Assembly (NCBI GenBank): GCA_027484575.1 | Contig: JAIXSQ010000013.1 | Location: forward strand, 1 to 64,000 | DNA length: 64,000 nt | From: Comamonadaceae bacterium | GTDB taxonomy: Bacteria > Pseudomonadota > Gammaproteobacteria > Burkholderiales > Burkholderiaceae_C | Direction: 5' to 3' | Part shown: in pieces, positions 30,857 through 41,690 of the stretch | Layout: each line of letters opens with the position of its first letter | Position numbering within the stretch: position 1 is the first letter of the stretch | The notes under the pieces: model-generated | Databases searched by the model: none | The model's input: only the letters and a program-made list of their open reading frames with translations | What the model was told of the DNA's origin: nothing | Program-made: the position numbers and the translations under genes

Positions 30857-33367
30857 ATGCACCACGACGACCTGGGCCAGGTGGCCCACACCGGCCTGCT
30901 GGCCGACGCCATCGAGGCGGCCTGCGGCCGCATCGCCCCCAACTGGCCGCTCGACCAGTCGATTGCCGTGAACCCCTGGTGGGGGTGGGTGTCCCACCCG
31001 ATCGGCGAGGTCGCCGCGCAGCTCGGTGTGCTGGCCGGCACGCGGCTCGTGGCGCCGGAGCATGCCCAGGCCGCATGGCGCGAAGGGCGGCTGCAGCCCC
31101 ACCAGCTGCGCGCCGCCGCCGCCGCGGCCGGCCACGCCGATGCGGGCGCCACGGCCGAGCGCCTGGCCGCTCGCCTGGCCCAGCCCGCGCCGATCGGCCG
31201 CGCGCAGGCGCTGGCAACCTTGGCCGACCTCGCGCCGCTGGGACCGGTGCACGACGCGCAGCCCGCGCGCGACGCGGTGGTGCACCAGCTCAGCCAGCAC
31301 TGCGCGGCCTGGTTCGACGAGGACCAGGGCAGCTGGCACGCCGACCGCACGGGCGGGCTCTGGGACAGCTGGCGCCAGGGCATCGTGGCCGACCGGGGGC
31401 TGCGCTGGCAGCGCGGCGCGGCCTGGCTGCGCGACGCGCTGGGCGCGTGGCCTGCCACGGCCGACCAGGCCATCGGCCACGGGCTGGCGCGCCTGGGCGT
31501 GCCGCAAGGCGGCTGGCCGCACTACCTGACCGCGCTGCTGCTGTCGGTGAACGGCTGGGCCTCGTGGTGCGCGTGGCGCCGCTGGCAGGCCGGGCTGGAC
31601 GGGGGCAGCGACGACACCCTGGTCGACCTGCTCGCCATGCGGCTGGCCTGGGAGGTGCTGCTGGCCGACGACCAGGACCTGCTGGCGGCCCGACCTGGCT
31701 GGGCGACCGGCTGGGCAGCCGTCGACGTGCACGCGCAGGCCCTGGCGCGGGCTCAGGCCGACGACTGGCTGATCCAGCATGCGCTGGAGCTGGCCTGGCA
31801 GCAGCCGCTGGCGCAGGCCCTCGCCGCGCGCCCCGCGGCGGCGCCCGCGCCGGCGCAGGTGCAGGCCGTGTTCTGCATCGACGTGCGCTCCGAGGTGTTC
31901 AGGCGCGCGCTCGAGGGCGTGGACGCAGGCACCCACACGCGCGGCTTCGCCGGCTTCTTCGGCCTGCCGATCGCGTACGCGCCGCTGGGCAGCACGCTGG
32001 TGCGGCCGCAGTTGCCGGGCCTGCTGGCGCCGGCGATGCAGGCCAGTGACGAAGGCGTGCCGCTGGCCACCGCGGTGGCGGCGCGGCGCCGCGCGCTGGG
32101 CCTGCGCGCCGCCTGGGAGCGCTGGCGCATCAGCCCCGGCTCGGGCTTCTCCTGCGTCGAGACCACGGGCCTGGCCGCGGCCGGCCAGCTGCTGGCGCGC
32201 AGCCTGCCCGGCACCCAGGCGCCCCCCCGCTGGGAAGACACCGGCCTGCCGGGCGGCCGGCCCGTGGCCCCGCGGCTGCCTGCGGCCGTGGCGCAGGCCG
32301 CAGAGGGCGCGGCGCTGGCCGCGGGCATCCTGCGGGCGATGGGCCTGGTCGAAGGCTTCGCGCCGCTGGTGCTGCTGGCGGGGCATGGCAGCACCAGCGC
32401 CAACAACGCGCATGCCGCCGGCCTGGATTGCGGCGCGTGTGGCGGGCAGACCGGCGAGGTCAACGCCCGCGCGCTGGCCGCGCTGCTGAACGACCCGGCC
32501 GTGCGCGCAGGGCTGGCGTCCCAGGGCATCCGCGTGCCCGAGGGGACGCACTTCCTGCCGGGCCTGCACAACACCACGACCGACGACGTGACGCTGTACG
32601 ACGTCGAGGCGGCGCCCGCGACGCATGGCGCGCGGATCGCGCGGCTGCGCGCCGCGTTGGCAGCGGCTGCCGATGCGGCGCGCGCGGAACGCGCCCCGTC
32701 GCTGCAGTTGCCGGCAGCGGCCGGTGCGGGCCGGCTGGCCACCTGGATCCGGCAGCGCGCCAACGACTGGTCGCAGGTGCGGCCCGAGTGGGCGCTGGCG
32801 AACAACGCCGCCTTCGTGGTGGCGCCGCGTGCGCGCACGCAGGGGCTCACGCTGCACGGGCGGTCCTTCCTGCACGACTACGACTGGCGGCAGGACACCG
32901 ACCTGTCGGTGCTCACCCTGGTGATGACCGCGCCGATGGTGGTGACGCACTGGATCAACATGCAGTACCACGCGTCCACCGTCGACAACGCCCGCTACGG
33001 CAGCGGCAACAAGCTGCTGCACAACGTGGTGGCGGGCCGCATCGGGGTGTTCGAAGGCAACGGCGGCGACCTGCGCATCGGCCTGCCGATGCAGTCGCTG
33101 CACGACGGCCAGCGCTGGCGGCACGAACCGCTGCGACTGTCGGTGTTCATCGAGGCACCGCCCCAAGCCATCGACACGGTGATCGGTCGCCACGACGTGG
33201 TGCGCCAGCTGGTGGACAACGGCTGGCTGCACCTGCTGTGCATCGACCCGGCGACGGGCCAGGTCAAGCGGCGGATGGCAGGCGGCGGGTGGACCGTGGC
33301 GGCGAGCCCGACCGCATCGCCGGGGGCGGCGCCGCAAGCGACGACGCCCACCGAAGTGGGCGCCTGA
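30857..33367 (+). CDS. dabA: DabA, zinc-binding catalytic subunit of the DAB inorganic carbon transporter (DUF2309/UPF0753)
   Basis: 836 aa cytoplasmic beta-carbonic-anhydrase-like protein. The zinc and active-site residues are intact: Cys340 and Asp342 in VFCIDVRSE, His510 in LAGHGSTSANN and Cys525 in DCGACGG. Their spacing (2, 168, 15) closely follows the characterised Halothiobacillus protein. NPWWGWVSHP near residue 40 and the HWINMQYHASTVDN block near the C-terminus are further family signatures. GGAA lies 8 nt before the ATG. No RuBisCO or carboxysome genes are in the window, so the bicarbonate may serve autotrophy elsewhere in the genome or ordinary carboxylases. Confidence 0.95.
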   Translation: MHHDDLGQVAHTGLLADAIEAACGRIAPNWPLDQSIAVNPWWGWVSHPIGEVAAQLGVLAGTRLVAPEHAQAAWREGRLQPHQLRAAAAAAGHADAGATAERLAARLAQPAPIGRAQALATLADLAPLGPVHDAQPARDAVVHQLSQHCAAWFDEDQGSWHADRTGGLWDSWRQGIVADRGLRWQRGAAWLRDALGAWPATADQAIGHGLARLGVPQGGWPHYLTALLLSVNGWASWCAWRRWQAGLDGGSDDTLVDLLAMRLAWEVLLADDQDLLAARPGWATGWAAVDVHAQALARAQADDWLIQHALELAWQQPLAQALAARPAAAPAPAQVQAVFCIDVRSEVFRRALEGVDAGTHTRGFAGFFGLPIAYAPLGSTLVRPQLPGLLAPAMQASDEGVPLATAVAARRRALGLRAAWERWRISPGSGFSCVETTGLAAAGQLLARSLPGTQAPPRWEDTGLPGGRPVAPRLPAAVAQAAEGAALAAGILRAMGLVEGFAPLVLLAGHGSTSANNAHAAGLDCGACGGQTGEVNARALAALLNDPAVRAGLASQGIRVPEGTHFLPGLHNTTTDDVTLYDVEAAPATHGARIARLRAALAAAADAARAERAPSLQLPAAAGAGRLATWIRQRANDWSQVRPEWALANNAAFVVAPRARTQGLTLHGRSFLHDYDWRQDTDLSVLTLVMTAPMVVTHWINMQYHASTVDNARYGSGNKLLHNVVAGRIGVFEGNGGDLRIGLPMQSLHDGQRWRHEPLRLSVFIEAPPQAIDTVIGRHDVVRQLVDNGWLHLLCIDPATGQVKRRMAGGGWTVAASPTASPGAAPQATTPTEVGA

Positions 33368-33375
33368 AAACAAGA

Positions 33376-33395
33376 ACGCCCACTTGCGTGGGCGT
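33376..33395 (-). terminator. Terminator between dabA and tRNA-fMet
   Basis: An 8-bp stem acgcccac / gtgggcgt with a TTGC loop. On the minus strand it is followed by TCTTGTTTTC, so it mainly serves the tRNA transcript; it may also stop dabA transcription. Confidence 0.65.
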
Positions 33396-33404
33396 CTTGG
33401 AAGT

Positions 33405-33481
<77 letters not shown>

Positions 33482-33500
33482 TCAGAGGGGAGAGTATAGC

Positions 33501-33902
33501 TTAATTCGAGGCGTTTTCGCCCTGCGCAGGTGCGTCCTGCACCTCGGGACGATCGACCAGCTCGACCAGCGCCATCGGCGCGTTGTCGCCGACGCGGAAG
33601 CCCATCTTCAGGATGCGCGTGTAGCCGCCCGGACGCGCCTTGTAGCGCGGGCCGAGTTCGTTGAACAGCTTGGTGACGATATCGCGGTCGCGCAGGCGGT
33701 TGAAGGCCAGGCGCTTGTTCGCAAGCGTCGGCTCCTTGGCCAGCGTGATCATCGGCTCGACCACGCGGCGCAGTTCCTTGGCCTTGGGGACGGTGGTCTT
33801 GATGGCCTCGTGCTGCAGCAGCGAGTTCATCATGTTGCGCAGCATCGCGAGGCGGTGCTCGCTGGTGCGGTTCAGTTTGCGGAGGCCGTGGCCGTGACGC
33901 AT
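33501..33902 (-). CDS. rplQ: 50S ribosomal protein L17
   Basis: 133 aa, starting [20 protein letters not shown], the family N-terminus, with a short acidic tail [14 protein letters not shown] typical of beta-proteobacteria. Last gene of the alpha operon, 70 bp after rpoA. Confidence 0.98.
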   Translation of the reverse strand: MRHGHGLRKLNRTSEHRLAMLRNMMNSLLQHEAIKTTVPKAKELRRVVEPMITLAKEPTLANKRLAFNRLRDRDIVTKLFNELGPRYKARPGGYTRILKMGFRVGDNAPMALVELVDRPEVQDAPAQGENASN

Positions 33903-33972
33903 GGTGGTTTCCTTTCCTTATCTCAAAGGCGGCCGTGTCAGGTACCGCCAGTTCACCATTGAAGAAATCGGG

Positions 33973-34962
33973 TCAGCGCTTGTCGAGGCCGGCGGGCGGC
34001 CAGCTCTCGAGTTTCATGCCCAGCGTGAGACCGCGGGAAGCCAGGACTTCCTTGATCTCGTTGAGCGACTTGCGGCCCAGGTTCGGGGTCTTGAGCAGCT
34101 CGTTCTCGGTGCGCTGGATCAGGTCGCCGATGTAGTAGATGTTCTCGGCCTTCAGGCAGTTGGCCGAGCGCACCGTCAGCTCCAGTTCATCGACCGGACG
34201 CAGCAGGATCGGGTCGAACTGCTGCGAGCTGCGCTGCACCGGCTGGTCGAAGGCGGCGAGTTCGCTGCCCTCGAGCTGGGCGAACACGGCCAGCTGCTCG
34301 ACCAGGATCTTGGCCGAGGCGCGCACGGCGTCCTCGGCGGTGATCGCGCCGTTGGTCTCGATCTCGACGACCAGCTTGTCCAGGTCGGTGCGCTGCTCGA
34401 CGCGGGCGCTCTCGACCGTGTAGCTCACCCGCCTGACCGGCGAGAACGACGCGTCCAGCACGATGCGGCCGATGGACTTGGTCGGCTCGTCGGCGTAGCG
34501 GCGCATCGTGCCCGGCACGTAGCCGCGGCCCTTCTCGACCTTGATCTGCATGTCGATCTTGCCGCCCTGCGACAGGTGCGCGATCACGTGCTCGGGGTTG
34601 ATGATCTCGACGTCGTGCGGGGTCTGGATGTCACCGGCGGTGACCACGCCCTCGCCGTCCTTGCGCAGCGACAGGGTGACCTCGTCGCGGTTGTGCAGCT
34701 TGAAGACGACGCCCTTGAGGTTCAGCAGGATCGAGACCACGTCCTCCTGGACGCCGTCGATCGACGAGTACTCGTGCAGCACGCCGGCGATCGTGACCTC
34801 GGTTGCCGCATACCCGACCATCGACGACAGCAGGACGCGGCGCAGCGCGTTGCCCAGGGTGTGGCCGTAGCCGCGCTCGAACGGCTCCAGCGTCACCTTG
34901 GCCCGGTTGGGGCCCAGCTGCTCCACGTTGATGGACTTGGGTTTCAGCAGGTTGGTTTGCAT
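33973..34962 (-). CDS. rpoA: RNA polymerase alpha subunit
   Basis: 329 aa. The N-terminal dimerisation domain includes [19 protein letters not shown], and the C-terminal domain (about 250-310) contains [20 protein letters not shown], which binds UP elements and activators. It is separated from rpsD by 182 bp that contain a small hairpin (gccacg/cgtggc, 35023-35040) and no reading frame. Confidence 0.98.
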   Translation of the reverse strand: MQTNLLKPKSINVEQLGPNRAKVTLEPFERGYGHTLGNALRRVLLSSMVGYAATEVTIAGVLHEYSSIDGVQEDVVSILLNLKGVVFKLHNRDEVTLSLRKDGEGVVTAGDIQTPHDVEIINPEHVIAHLSQGGKIDMQIKVEKGRGYVPGTMRRYADEPTKSIGRIVLDASFSPVRRVSYTVESARVEQRTDLDKLVVEIETNGAITAEDAVRASAKILVEQLAVFAQLEGSELAAFDQPVQRSSQQFDPILLRPVDELELTVRSANCLKAENIYYIGDLIQRTENELLKTPNLGRKSLNEIKEVLASRGLTLGMKLESWPPAGLDKR

Positions 34963-35144
34963 GCAGGACTTCCTCTCAATACCCCCGGCTCGTTACACCG
35001 GTAAGGCTGGTGAAGCCCCCACGCCACGATGCACCGTGGCAGGGGAACGAAATTCTTTGGCCTCGCGCGCGTCGCACAAAGCCGGGGTCCCGCGCGCCGC
35101 CGCGCGCACCGGCGCACGGCAGTCGGCGGGACCGGGACGGGCGA

Positions 35145-35768
35145 TCAGCGCGAATACAGTTCGACGATCAGCGACTCGTTGATGTCGGCGCCGAACTCGT
35201 CGCGGTCGGGGACCTTCTTGAAGGTGCCCTCGGCCTTCTCGAGGCTGACCTCGACCCAGGCGGGCATGCCGACCTGCTGGGCCAGCTGCAGCGCCTCGAC
35301 GACGCGGTTCTGCTTCTTGGACTTCTCGCGCACGGCCACCACGTCGCCGGCCTTGACCAGGTACGACGGGATGTTGACCGGCTGGCCGTTGACCGTGATC
35401 GCCTTGTGGCTGACCAGCTGGCGCGCCTCGGCGCGGGTCGAGCCGAAGCCCATGCGGTAGACGACGTTGTCCAGGCGGGACTCGAGCAGGAACAGCAGGT
35501 TCGCGCCGGTGTTGCCCTTGCGGCGGTCGGCTTCGGCGAAGTAGCGGCGGAACTGCTTCTCGAGCACGCCGTACATGCGCTTGACCTTCTGCTTCTCGCG
35601 CAGCTGCAGGCCGAAGTCGCTGGTGCGCTGGCCGGAGGTGCGGCCGTGCTGGCCGGGCTTGCTGTCGAACTTGGCCTTGTCGCTGATGGCGCGGCGGGCG
35701 CTCTTCAGGAACAGGTCGGTGCCTTCACGGCGGGAGAGTTTGGCCTTGGGGCCGAGGTAACGTGCCAC
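35145..35768 (-). CDS. rpsD: 30S ribosomal protein S4
   Basis: 207 aa 16S-binding protein and, in E. coli, repressor of the alpha operon. N-terminus [20 protein letters not shown]; an S4 RNA-binding domain (about 97-160) contains [20 protein letters not shown]. Start is GTG 35768. Confidence 0.97.
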   Translation of the reverse strand: MARYLGPKAKLSRREGTDLFLKSARRAISDKAKFDSKPGQHGRTSGQRTSDFGLQLREKQKVKRMYGVLEKQFRRYFAEADRRKGNTGANLLFLLESRLDNVVYRMGFGSTRAEARQLVSHKAITVNGQPVNIPSYLVKAGDVVAVREKSKKQNRVVEALQLAQQVGMPAWVEVSLEKAEGTFKKVPDRDEFGADINESLIVELYSR

Positions 35769-35858
35769 GTGTGCTTCCTTGTGTTGTCTGCCGCAGCCGT
35801 TTCACCGCGGGAGCCACCGGCGCGCTGCCGATGGCGGTGGGCTTGGTTGGACAACCGC

Positions 35859-35896
35859 GCCGGCTCGCGCCGGCACGGATTCCCGCTCGCGCGGGA
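35859..35896 (-). other. Two GCGA-tetraloop hairpins between rpsK and rpsD
   Basis: In the 134-bp spacer lie two consecutive 6-bp stems: gccggc/gccggc (35859-35864, 35869-35874) and tcccgc/gcggga (35881-35886, 35891-35896). Each is capped on the mRNA strand by GCGA, a stable GNRA tetraloop. The second resembles half of a REP element. They may slow RNase or serve translational control; no published equivalent is known to me. Confidence 0.5.
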
Positions 35897-35902
35897 GCCG
35901 CA

Positions 35903-36307
35903 TCAGATGCGGCGACGCTTCTGCGGACGGCAGCCGTTGTGCGGGACCGGCGTCACGTCGGAGATCGACGTGATGCGGATGCCCAGCGCAGCCAGCGCGC
36001 GCACCGACGATTCGCGGCCCGGGCCGGGGCCCTTGATCTCGACCTCGAGGTTCTTGATGCCCTGGTCGATGGCGGCGCGGCCGGCCACTTCGGACGCCAC
36101 CTGGGCGGCGAACGGGGTCGACTTGCGCGAGCCCTTGAAGCCCTGGCCGCCCGACGAGGCCCAGCTCAGCGCGTTGCCCTGGCGGTCGGTGATCGTGATG
36201 ATCGTGTTGTTGAACGACGCGTGCACGTGCGCGACGCCGTCGGACACGTTCTTGCGGACCTTCTTGCGCACGCGCTGGGCGGCATTGTTGGCGGGACTCT
36301 TGGCCAT
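35903..36307 (-). CDS. rpsK: 30S ribosomal protein S11
   Basis: 134 aa platform protein; it contains [20 protein letters not shown] and [20 protein letters not shown] and ends [11 protein letters not shown], all canonical. 71 bp after rpsM. Confidence 0.98.
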   Translation of the reverse strand: MAKSPANNAAQRVRKKVRKNVSDGVAHVHASFNNTIITITDRQGNALSWASSGGQGFKGSRKSTPFAAQVASEVAGRAAIDQGIKNLEVEIKGPGPGRESSVRALAALGIRITSISDVTPVPHNGCRPQKRRRI

Positions 36308-36378
36308 GTGAAATCTCTTTCTTCAGCTGGAGGGATCCGGCCCGACGCGCGACGCACGCCCGGCCCGACCCCTGCACA

Positions 36379-36744
36379 TCACTTCTTGAGCGCCTGGGCG
36401 GCCTTGCGCGGGCCCTTGCGGGTCCGTGCGTTGGTGCGGGTGCGCTGGCCGCGCATGGGCAGGCCACGGCGGTGGCGGAAGCCACGGTAGCAGCCGATGT
36501 CCATCAGCCGCTTGATGTTCATCGTGGTCTCGCGGCGCAGGTCGCCTTCGATCGTGAACTGGGCGATCTGGTCGCGGATCTTCTCGAGGTCGGCGTCGGT
36601 CAGGTCCTTGACCTTCTTCGAGAAAGCGATGCCGCAGGCTTCGCAGATCTGGCGGGCGCGGGTGCGGCCGATGCCATAGATGGCCGTCAGGCCGATCTCG
36701 GCATGCTGGTGCGGCGGGATGTTGATACCGGCGATACGTGCCAT
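36379..36744 (-). CDS. rpsM: 30S ribosomal protein S13
   Basis: 121 aa head protein contacting initiator tRNA. N-terminus [20 protein letters not shown] and the C-terminal [20 protein letters not shown] are canonical. 22 bp after rpmJ. Confidence 0.98.
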   Translation of the reverse strand: MARIAGINIPPHQHAEIGLTAIYGIGRTRARQICEACGIAFSKKVKDLTDADLEKIRDQIAQFTIEGDLRRETTMNIKRLMDIGCYRGFRHRRGLPMRGQRTRTNARTRKGPRKAAQALKK

Positions 36745-36766
36745 GTCTTTACCTCTGTACCTGTGC

Positions 36767-36880
36767 TCAGCCCTGGCGCTGCTTGTGCCGCGGATCCGTG
36801 CAGATCACGCGGACGACGCCCTTGCGGCGGATGATCTTGCAGTTGCGGCAGATCTTCTTGACGGAAGCCGAAACTCTCAT
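36767..36880 (-). CDS. rpmJ: 50S ribosomal protein L36
   Basis: 37-residue protein [20 protein letters not shown] followed by [17 protein letters not shown]. The three Cys and one His (C11, C14, C27, H32) form the zinc site, so this is the zinc-binding form. It lies 100 bp after secY, where many bacteria have infA in between; infA is missing here. Confidence 0.96.
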   Translation of the reverse strand: MRVSASVKKICRNCKIIRRKGVVRVICTDPRHKQRQG

Positions 36881-36980
36881 TTGTTCACTCCTAAACCTAC
36901 GAAGCCCTGTTTGGCCCTGGACACGATCCGAGCCCGCAACGAATCGCAGGGCGTCAGTTTTTCTTTATGCCACCCGGTGG

Positions 36981-38300
36981 TCAGCCACCGGGGGACGTCT
37001 TGAAGTTCGCCTTCTTCAGCAGCGACTCGTACTGCTGGCTCATCATGTAGTTCTGCACCTGGGCCATGAAGTCCATGGTGACCACCACGATGATCAGCAG
37101 CGAGGTGCCGCCGAAATAGAACGGCACGTTGTACTTCAGGATCAGGAACTCGGGCAGCAGGCAGACGAAGGTGATGTACACCGCGCCGGCCAGCGTCAGA
37201 CGAACCAGGATCTTGTCGATGTAGCGGGCGGTCTGGTCGCCGGGACGGATCCCGGGGATGAAGGCGCCGCTCTTCTTCAGGTTGTCCGCGGTCTCCCGGC
37301 TGTTGAACACCAGGGCCGTGTAGAAGAAGCAGAAGAACACGATCGCCGCCGCGTACAGCATCACGTAGATCGGCTGGCCCGGCGACAGCGTCGAGGCGAT
37401 GTCGCGCAGCCACCGCATCGAGTCGCCGGTCGAGAACCAGCTGACCACGGTGGCGGGCAGCAGGATGATCGACGACGCGAAGATCGGCGGGATCACGCCG
37501 GCCATGTTCAGCTTGAGCGGCAGGTGCGACGACTGGCCGCCATACACCTTGTTGCCCACCTGCCGGCGCGCGTAGTTGACCAGGATCTTGCGTTGACCGC
37601 GCTCGATGAAGACCACCAGCCAGGTCACCAGGCCGACGACGGCCACGATGAACAGGGCGGCGATGATGCTCATCGCGCCGGTGCGCACCAGCTCCAGCAG
37701 GCCACCGATGGCGCTGGGCAGGCCCGCGGCGATGCCGGCGAAGATCAGGATCGAGATGCCGTTGCCCAGCCCGCGCTCGGTGATCTGCTCGCCCAGCCAC
37801 ATCAGGAACATGGTGCCGGCCGTCAGGCTCACCACCGCGGTCATGCGGAAGCCGAAGCCCGGGGACAGCACCAGGCCCGGCGACGCCTCGAGCGCCATCG
37901 CGATGCCCAGCGACTGGAACAGCGCCAGGCCCAGCGTGCCGTAGCGGGTGTACTGCGTGATCTTGCGGCGGCCGGCCTCGCCCTCCTTCTTCAGCTGCTC
38001 GAACGTGGGGACCACGTAGGTGAGCAGCTGCATGATGATGGAGGCCGAGATGTACGGCATGATCCCCAGCGCGAACACCGTGAACCGGCTCAGCGCGCCA
38101 CCCGAGAACATGTTGAACAGGTTCAGGATGCCGCCCTGCTGGCCCTTGAACAGCTGCTGCAGCTGCGCGGGGTCGATGCCGGGCACGGGAATGTGCGCGC
38201 CGATGCGGTAGACCACCAGCGCCAGCAGCAGGAACACCAGCCGCCGGCGCAGGTCGCCGAACTTCCCCGTCTTCGCGAGTTGGGCTGCGTTCGTGGCCAA
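36981..38300 (-). CDS. secY: Protein translocase subunit SecY
   Basis: 439 aa, ten membrane helices forming the Sec channel. Signatures: HIPVPGID in TM1/plug, [15 protein letters not shown] in TM2, and the cytoplasmic loop [20 protein letters not shown]. The start is TTG 38300 ([20 protein letters not shown]), preceded by AAGGA; no ATG is near the conserved N-terminus, and the longer frame runs through the L15 gene end. Confidence 0.96.
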   Translation of the reverse strand: MATNAAQLAKTGKFGDLRRRLVFLLLALVVYRIGAHIPVPGIDPAQLQQLFKGQQGGILNLFNMFSGGALSRFTVFALGIMPYISASIIMQLLTYVVPTFEQLKKEGEAGRRKITQYTRYGTLGLALFQSLGIAMALEASPGLVLSPGFGFRMTAVVSLTAGTMFLMWLGEQITERGLGNGISILIFAGIAAGLPSAIGGLLELVRTGAMSIIAALFIVAVVGLVTWLVVFIERGQRKILVNYARRQVGNKVYGGQSSHLPLKLNMAGVIPPIFASSIILLPATVVSWFSTGDSMRWLRDIASTLSPGQPIYVMLYAAAIVFFCFFYTALVFNSRETADNLKKSGAFIPGIRPGDQTARYIDKILVRLTLAGAVYITFVCLLPEFLILKYNVPFYFGGTSLLIIVVVTMDFMAQVQNYMMSQQYESLLKKANFKTSPGG

Positions 38301-38319
38301 CTTGGTCCTTCCGGTGCGC

Positions 38320-38751
38320 TTAGGCCAGGCTGCCGCCGGCCGCCTCGATGGCAGCCTTGGCACCGGCGGTGGCGCCGATGCCCGTCAGCTTGACGGCGCG
38401 CTTGAGCTCGCCGGACTTGATCACCTTGACGTTCTTGACGATCTCGGCGACCAGGCCCGCCTGCTTCAGAGAGAGCAGGTCGACCTCGGCGGCGCCGAGC
38501 GCCTCCAGCGCGGCCAGGGAGACCTCGCCGTTGAACTTCAGGTTCTGCGACTTGAAGCCACGCTTGGGCAGGCGGCGCTGCAGCGGCATCTGGCCGCCTT
38601 CGAAGCCGACCTTGTGGTAGCCGCCCGAACGCGACTTCTGGCCCTTGTGGCCGCGGCCGGCAGTCTTGCCCAGGCCGGAGCCGATGCCACGGCCGACGCG
38701 GCGGCGCGGCTTGCGCGCGCCTTCGGCGGACTTGATGGTGTTCAGTTCCAT
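38320..38751 (-). CDS. rplO: 50S ribosomal protein L15
   Basis: 143 aa; [20 protein letters not shown] and [19 protein letters not shown] are the family N-terminus. 2 bp after rpmD. Confidence 0.98.
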   Translation of the reverse strand: MELNTIKSAEGARKPRRRVGRGIGSGLGKTAGRGHKGQKSRSGGYHKVGFEGGQMPLQRRLPKRGFKSQNLKFNGEVSLAALEALGAAEVDLLSLKQAGLVAEIVKNVKVIKSGELKRAVKLTGIGATAGAKAAIEAAGGSLA

Positions 38752-38753
38752 GT

Positions 38754-38936
38754 TCAGAGCACCTTCACCAGGTAGCTGATCTTGTTGATCATGCCGCGCA
38801 CGGCGGGCGTGTCCTGCAGCTCGGACACCGAGTTGAGCTTGCGCAGGCCCAGGCCACGGACGGTGGCGCGGTGCGATTCCTTGGTGCCGATGGGGCTGCG
38901 CACCAACTGCACCTTGACGGTGGATTGATTGGCCAT
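38754..38936 (-). CDS. rpmD: 50S ribosomal protein L30
   Basis: 60 aa; contains [20 protein letters not shown] and [20 protein letters not shown]. Between rpsE and rplO as in the spc operon. Confidence 0.98.
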   Translation of the reverse strand: MANQSTVKVQLVRSPIGTKESHRATVRGLGLRKLNSVSELQDTPAVRGMINKISYLVKVL

Positions 38937-38950
38937 GTGGATCGCTCCGA

Positions 38951-39472
38951 TCAGGCGGTGAACAGGTCTTCGACCGACTTGCCGCGCTTGGCTGCCACTT
39001 CCGAGGGGGTCGTGGAGTTCTTCAGCGCGTCGAACGTGGCGCGGACCATGTTGTACGGGTTGGTCGAACCGTGGCTCTTGGCCACGATGTCGGTGATGCC
39101 CATCACTTCGAACACGGCGCGCATCGGGCCGCCGGCGATGATGCCCGTGCCCTTGGGGGCGGGAGCCATCATCACGCGTGCGGCGCCGTGGTGGCCCACG
39201 ACGTTGTGGTGGATGGTGCCGTTCTTCAGCGACACCTTGGTCATGTTGCGGCGGGCCTCTTCCATGGCCTTCTGCACGGCAGCAGGCACTTCCTTGGACT
39301 TGCCCTTGCCCATGCCGACGCGGCCATCGCCGTCGCCAACGACGGTCAGTGCTGCGAAACCGAGGATGCGGCCGCCCTTGACCACCTTGGTCACGCGGTT
39401 GACCGCAATCATCTTCTCCTTGAGGCCGTCCTCCGGACCGTCGCCCTGGCGGTTAGCTTGGATCTTTGCCAT
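38951..39472 (-). CDS. rpsE: 30S ribosomal protein S5
   Basis: 173 aa; the N-terminal dsRNA-binding fold holds [19 protein letters not shown] and the C-terminal fold [19 protein letters not shown]. Relevant to decoding fidelity; no unusual substitution noticed. Confidence 0.98.
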   Translation of the reverse strand: MAKIQANRQGDGPEDGLKEKMIAVNRVTKVVKGGRILGFAALTVVGDGDGRVGMGKGKSKEVPAAVQKAMEEARRNMTKVSLKNGTIHHNVVGHHGAARVMMAPAPKGTGIIAGGPMRAVFEVMGITDIVAKSHGSTNPYNMVRATFDALKNSTTPSEVAAKRGKSVEDLFTA

Positions 39473-39490
39473 GTTCGTCTTTCGTGTCCG

Positions 39491-39856
39491 TCAGAACTGC
39501 AGGCCCGCTTCACGGGCGGCGTCGGCCAGCGCCTTCACGCGGCCGTGGTAGGCGAAGCCCGAGCGGTCGAAGGCGACCTTCTCGACGCCGGCGGCCTTGG
39601 CACGCTCGGCGATCAGCTTGCCCACCTGCTGCGCGGCGGCGACGTTGCCGCCCTTGCCCGAGCCACCCAGCGACTTGCGCAGGTCGACCTGGGCCGTCGA
39701 AGCGGAGGCCAGCACCTTCGAGCCGTCGCCGGAGATGACGGCGGCGTAGATGTGCAGGTTGGTGCGGTTCACGGTCAGGCGCGCGACGCCTTGCGTGGCG
39801 ATGCGGATGCGCGTCTGGCGAGCCCGGCGAAGACGCTGTTCTTTTTTGGTCAACAT
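39491..39856 (-). CDS. rplR: 50S ribosomal protein L18
   Basis: 121 aa 5S rRNA-binding protein; starts [20 protein letters not shown] and ends [26 protein letters not shown], canonical. Confidence 0.98.
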   Translation of the reverse strand: MLTKKEQRLRRARQTRIRIATQGVARLTVNRTNLHIYAAVISGDGSKVLASASTAQVDLRKSLGGSGKGGNVAAAQQVGKLIAERAKAAGVEKVAFDRSGFAYHGRVKALADAAREAGLQF

Positions 39857-39867
39857 CGTCCTGCTCC

Positions 39868-40401
39868 TTACTTCTTCTTCGTTTCCTTGATCGTGACCTT
39901 CTCGTCCGCGTAGCGGATGCCCTTGCCCTTGTAGGGCTCGGGCGGACGGATGGCACGGATCTCGGCGGCGATCTGGCCCACGCGCTGGCGGTCGGCGCCC
40001 TTCACCACGATCTCGGTCGGGGCGGGGGTGGCGACGGTGATGCCGGCGGGCATGTCCAGGTTGACCGGGTGCGAGAAGCCCACGGCCAGGTTCAGCTTGT
40101 TGCCTTGGGCGGCGGCCTTGAAGCCCACGCCGACCAGGGTCAGCTTCTTCTCGAAGCCCTTGGTCACGCCAGTGACCATGTTGTTGACCAGCTGGCGCAT
40201 GGTGCCGCTCATCGCGTTGGCTTCACGCGACTCGTTGGCCGGCTCGAAGGACAGCTTGCCTTCGGCGTTGGTGATCTTGACCAGCGCGTTCGCGGCCAGC
40301 GACAGCGTGCCACCGGCACCCTTGACGCTGATCTGGTCCTGCTTGATCTGCACGTCCACGCCTTGCGGCACGGCAACGGGCATCTTTCCGACTCGGGACA
40401 T
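39868..40401 (-). CDS. rplF: 50S ribosomal protein L6
   Basis: 177 aa; starts [20 protein letters not shown] and ends with the signature [14 protein letters not shown] before a Lys-rich tail. Confidence 0.98.
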   Translation of the reverse strand: MSRVGKMPVAVPQGVDVQIKQDQISVKGAGGTLSLAANALVKITNAEGKLSFEPANESREANAMSGTMRQLVNNMVTGVTKGFEKKLTLVGVGFKAAAQGNKLNLAVGFSHPVNLDMPAGITVATPAPTEIVVKGADRQRVGQIAAEIRAIRPPEPYKGKGIRYADEKVTIKETKKK

Positions 40402-40416
40402 CGTTCGTTCCTTCCC

Positions 40417-40812
40417 TTAGGCCACGTAGCACAGGACTTCGCCGCCGACGCCGGTGGCGCGGGCCTTGCGGTCCGTCATGACGCCCTTGGGGGTGGTGAC
40501 GATGGCCACGCCCAGGCCGTTCATGACCTGGGGGATGGCGTCACGGCCCTTGTAGACGCGCAGGCCGGGGCGGCTGACACGCTCGATGCGCTCGATGACG
40601 GGGCGGCCGGCGTAGTACTTCAGCGAGATCTCGAGCTCGCTCTTGTTGCCGTCCTTCTTGACCTCGAAGCCGTCGATGTAACCCTCGTCCTTCAGGACTT
40701 GGGCGATCGCGACCTTCAGGTTGGAGGCGGGGACGCTCACCGAGGGCTTGGCCACCATCTGCGCGTTGCGGATGCGGGTCAGCAGGTCGGCGATGGGATC
40801 GCTCATGCTCAT
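40417..40812 (-). CDS. rpsH: 30S ribosomal protein S8
   Basis: 131 aa; [20 protein letters not shown] at the start and [20 protein letters not shown] at the end. In E. coli it represses the spc operon through a site near rplE. A second in-frame ATG at 40806 is possible. Confidence 0.98.
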   Translation of the reverse strand: MSMSDPIADLLTRIRNAQMVAKPSVSVPASNLKVAIAQVLKDEGYIDGFEVKKDGNKSELEISLKYYAGRPVIERIERVSRPGLRVYKGRDAIPQVMNGLGVAIVTTPKGVMTDRKARATGVGGEVLCYVA

Positions 40813-40830
40813 GTTGTGTCTCTCCTCGCC

Positions 40831-41136
40831 TTACCAGCTGGCCTTGATCACGCCAGGGATGTCGCCACTGAAGGCCATCTCGCGGATCTTGTTGCGGGCC
40901 AGACCGAACTGGCGGAACGTGCCGCGCGGACGGCCCGTGATCTCGCAGCGGTTGCGCTGGCGGGTCGGGTTCGCGTTGCGGGGCAGCTTCTGCAGGGCCA
41001 GGCGGGCGGCGGCGCGCTCTTCCTCGCTCTTCTTGATGTCGCCGGCGATGGCCTTCAGCTCGGCGTGCTTGCCGGCGTACTTGGCCACCAGCTTGTCACG
41101 CTTGAGCTCGCGTTGGATCAGTGCAACTTTAGCCAC
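40831..41136 (-). CDS. rpsN: 30S ribosomal protein S14
   Basis: 101 aa, the long zinc-free form: the segment [20 protein letters not shown] has only one Cys, not the CxxC pair. Start is GTG 41136 ([19 protein letters not shown]). Confidence 0.97.
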   Translation of the reverse strand: MAKVALIQRELKRDKLVAKYAGKHAELKAIAGDIKKSEEERAAARLALQKLPRNANPTRQRNRCEITGRPRGTFRQFGLARNKIREMAFSGDIPGVIKASW

Positions 41137-41144
41137 GGGGCACC

Positions 41145-41690
41145 TCAGTTCTTGAACGGGAAACGGAAGCCCGCGAGCAGCGCCTTGGCTTCCTCGTCGG
41201 TCTTGGCCGTGGTGGTGATGCTGATGTTCAGGCCGCGCAGGGCATCGACCTTGTCGTACTCGATCTCGGGGAAGATGATCTGTTCCTTGACCCCGATGTT
41301 GTAGTTGCCGCGGCCGTCGAAGGCACGGCCGGAGATGCCGCGGAAGTCGCGCACGCGGGGCAGGGCCACGGTGACGAAGCGGTCGAGGAACTCGAACATC
41401 TTCTCGCCACGCAGGGTGACCATGCAGCCGATGGCCTGGCCTTCGCGGATCTTGAAGCCGGCGATGGCCTTCTTGGCCTTGGTCACCACGGGCTTCTGGC
41501 CGGCGATCTTGGTCAGGTCGGCGACGGCGTTGTCCATGACCTTCTTGTCGGCGACCGCCTCGCTCACACCCATGTTCAGCGTGATCTTGGTCAGGCGCGG
41601 GACTTCCATCGGCGACTTGTAGCCGAACTTGGCGGTCAGCTCGGGAGCGACCTTCTCGCGGTAGTGCTGTTGCAGTCGTGCCATGGTCAT
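41145..41690 (-). CDS. rplE: 50S ribosomal protein L5
   Basis: 181 aa 5S-binding protein; contains [19 protein letters not shown] and [22 protein letters not shown] 41690 overlaps the rplX stop (ATGA); ATG 41684 ([11 protein letters not shown]) is an equally good start. Confidence 0.97.
   Translation of the reverse strand: MTMARLQQHYREKVAPELTAKFGYKSPMEVPRLTKITLNMGVSEAVADKKVMDNAVADLTKIAGQKPVVTKAKKAIAGFKIREGQAIGCMVTLRGEKMFEFLDRFVTVALPRVRDFRGISGRAFDGRGNYNIGVKEQIIFPEIEYDKVDALRGLNISITTTAKTDEEAKALLAGFRFPFKN

Noticed and set aside
28313..33373. A 1,686-codon open frame on the minus strand opposite dabB and dabA
   Set aside because: Only its last 300 codons (the LysR gene) are real. The rest is antisense to dabBA, has a His/Gln/Arg-rich composition and reflects the lack of stop codons in GC-rich DNA.
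36881..36980. A hidden infA between secY and rpmJ
   Set aside because: The 100-bp gap is too short for the roughly 72-residue IF-1 and shows no IF-1-like frame.
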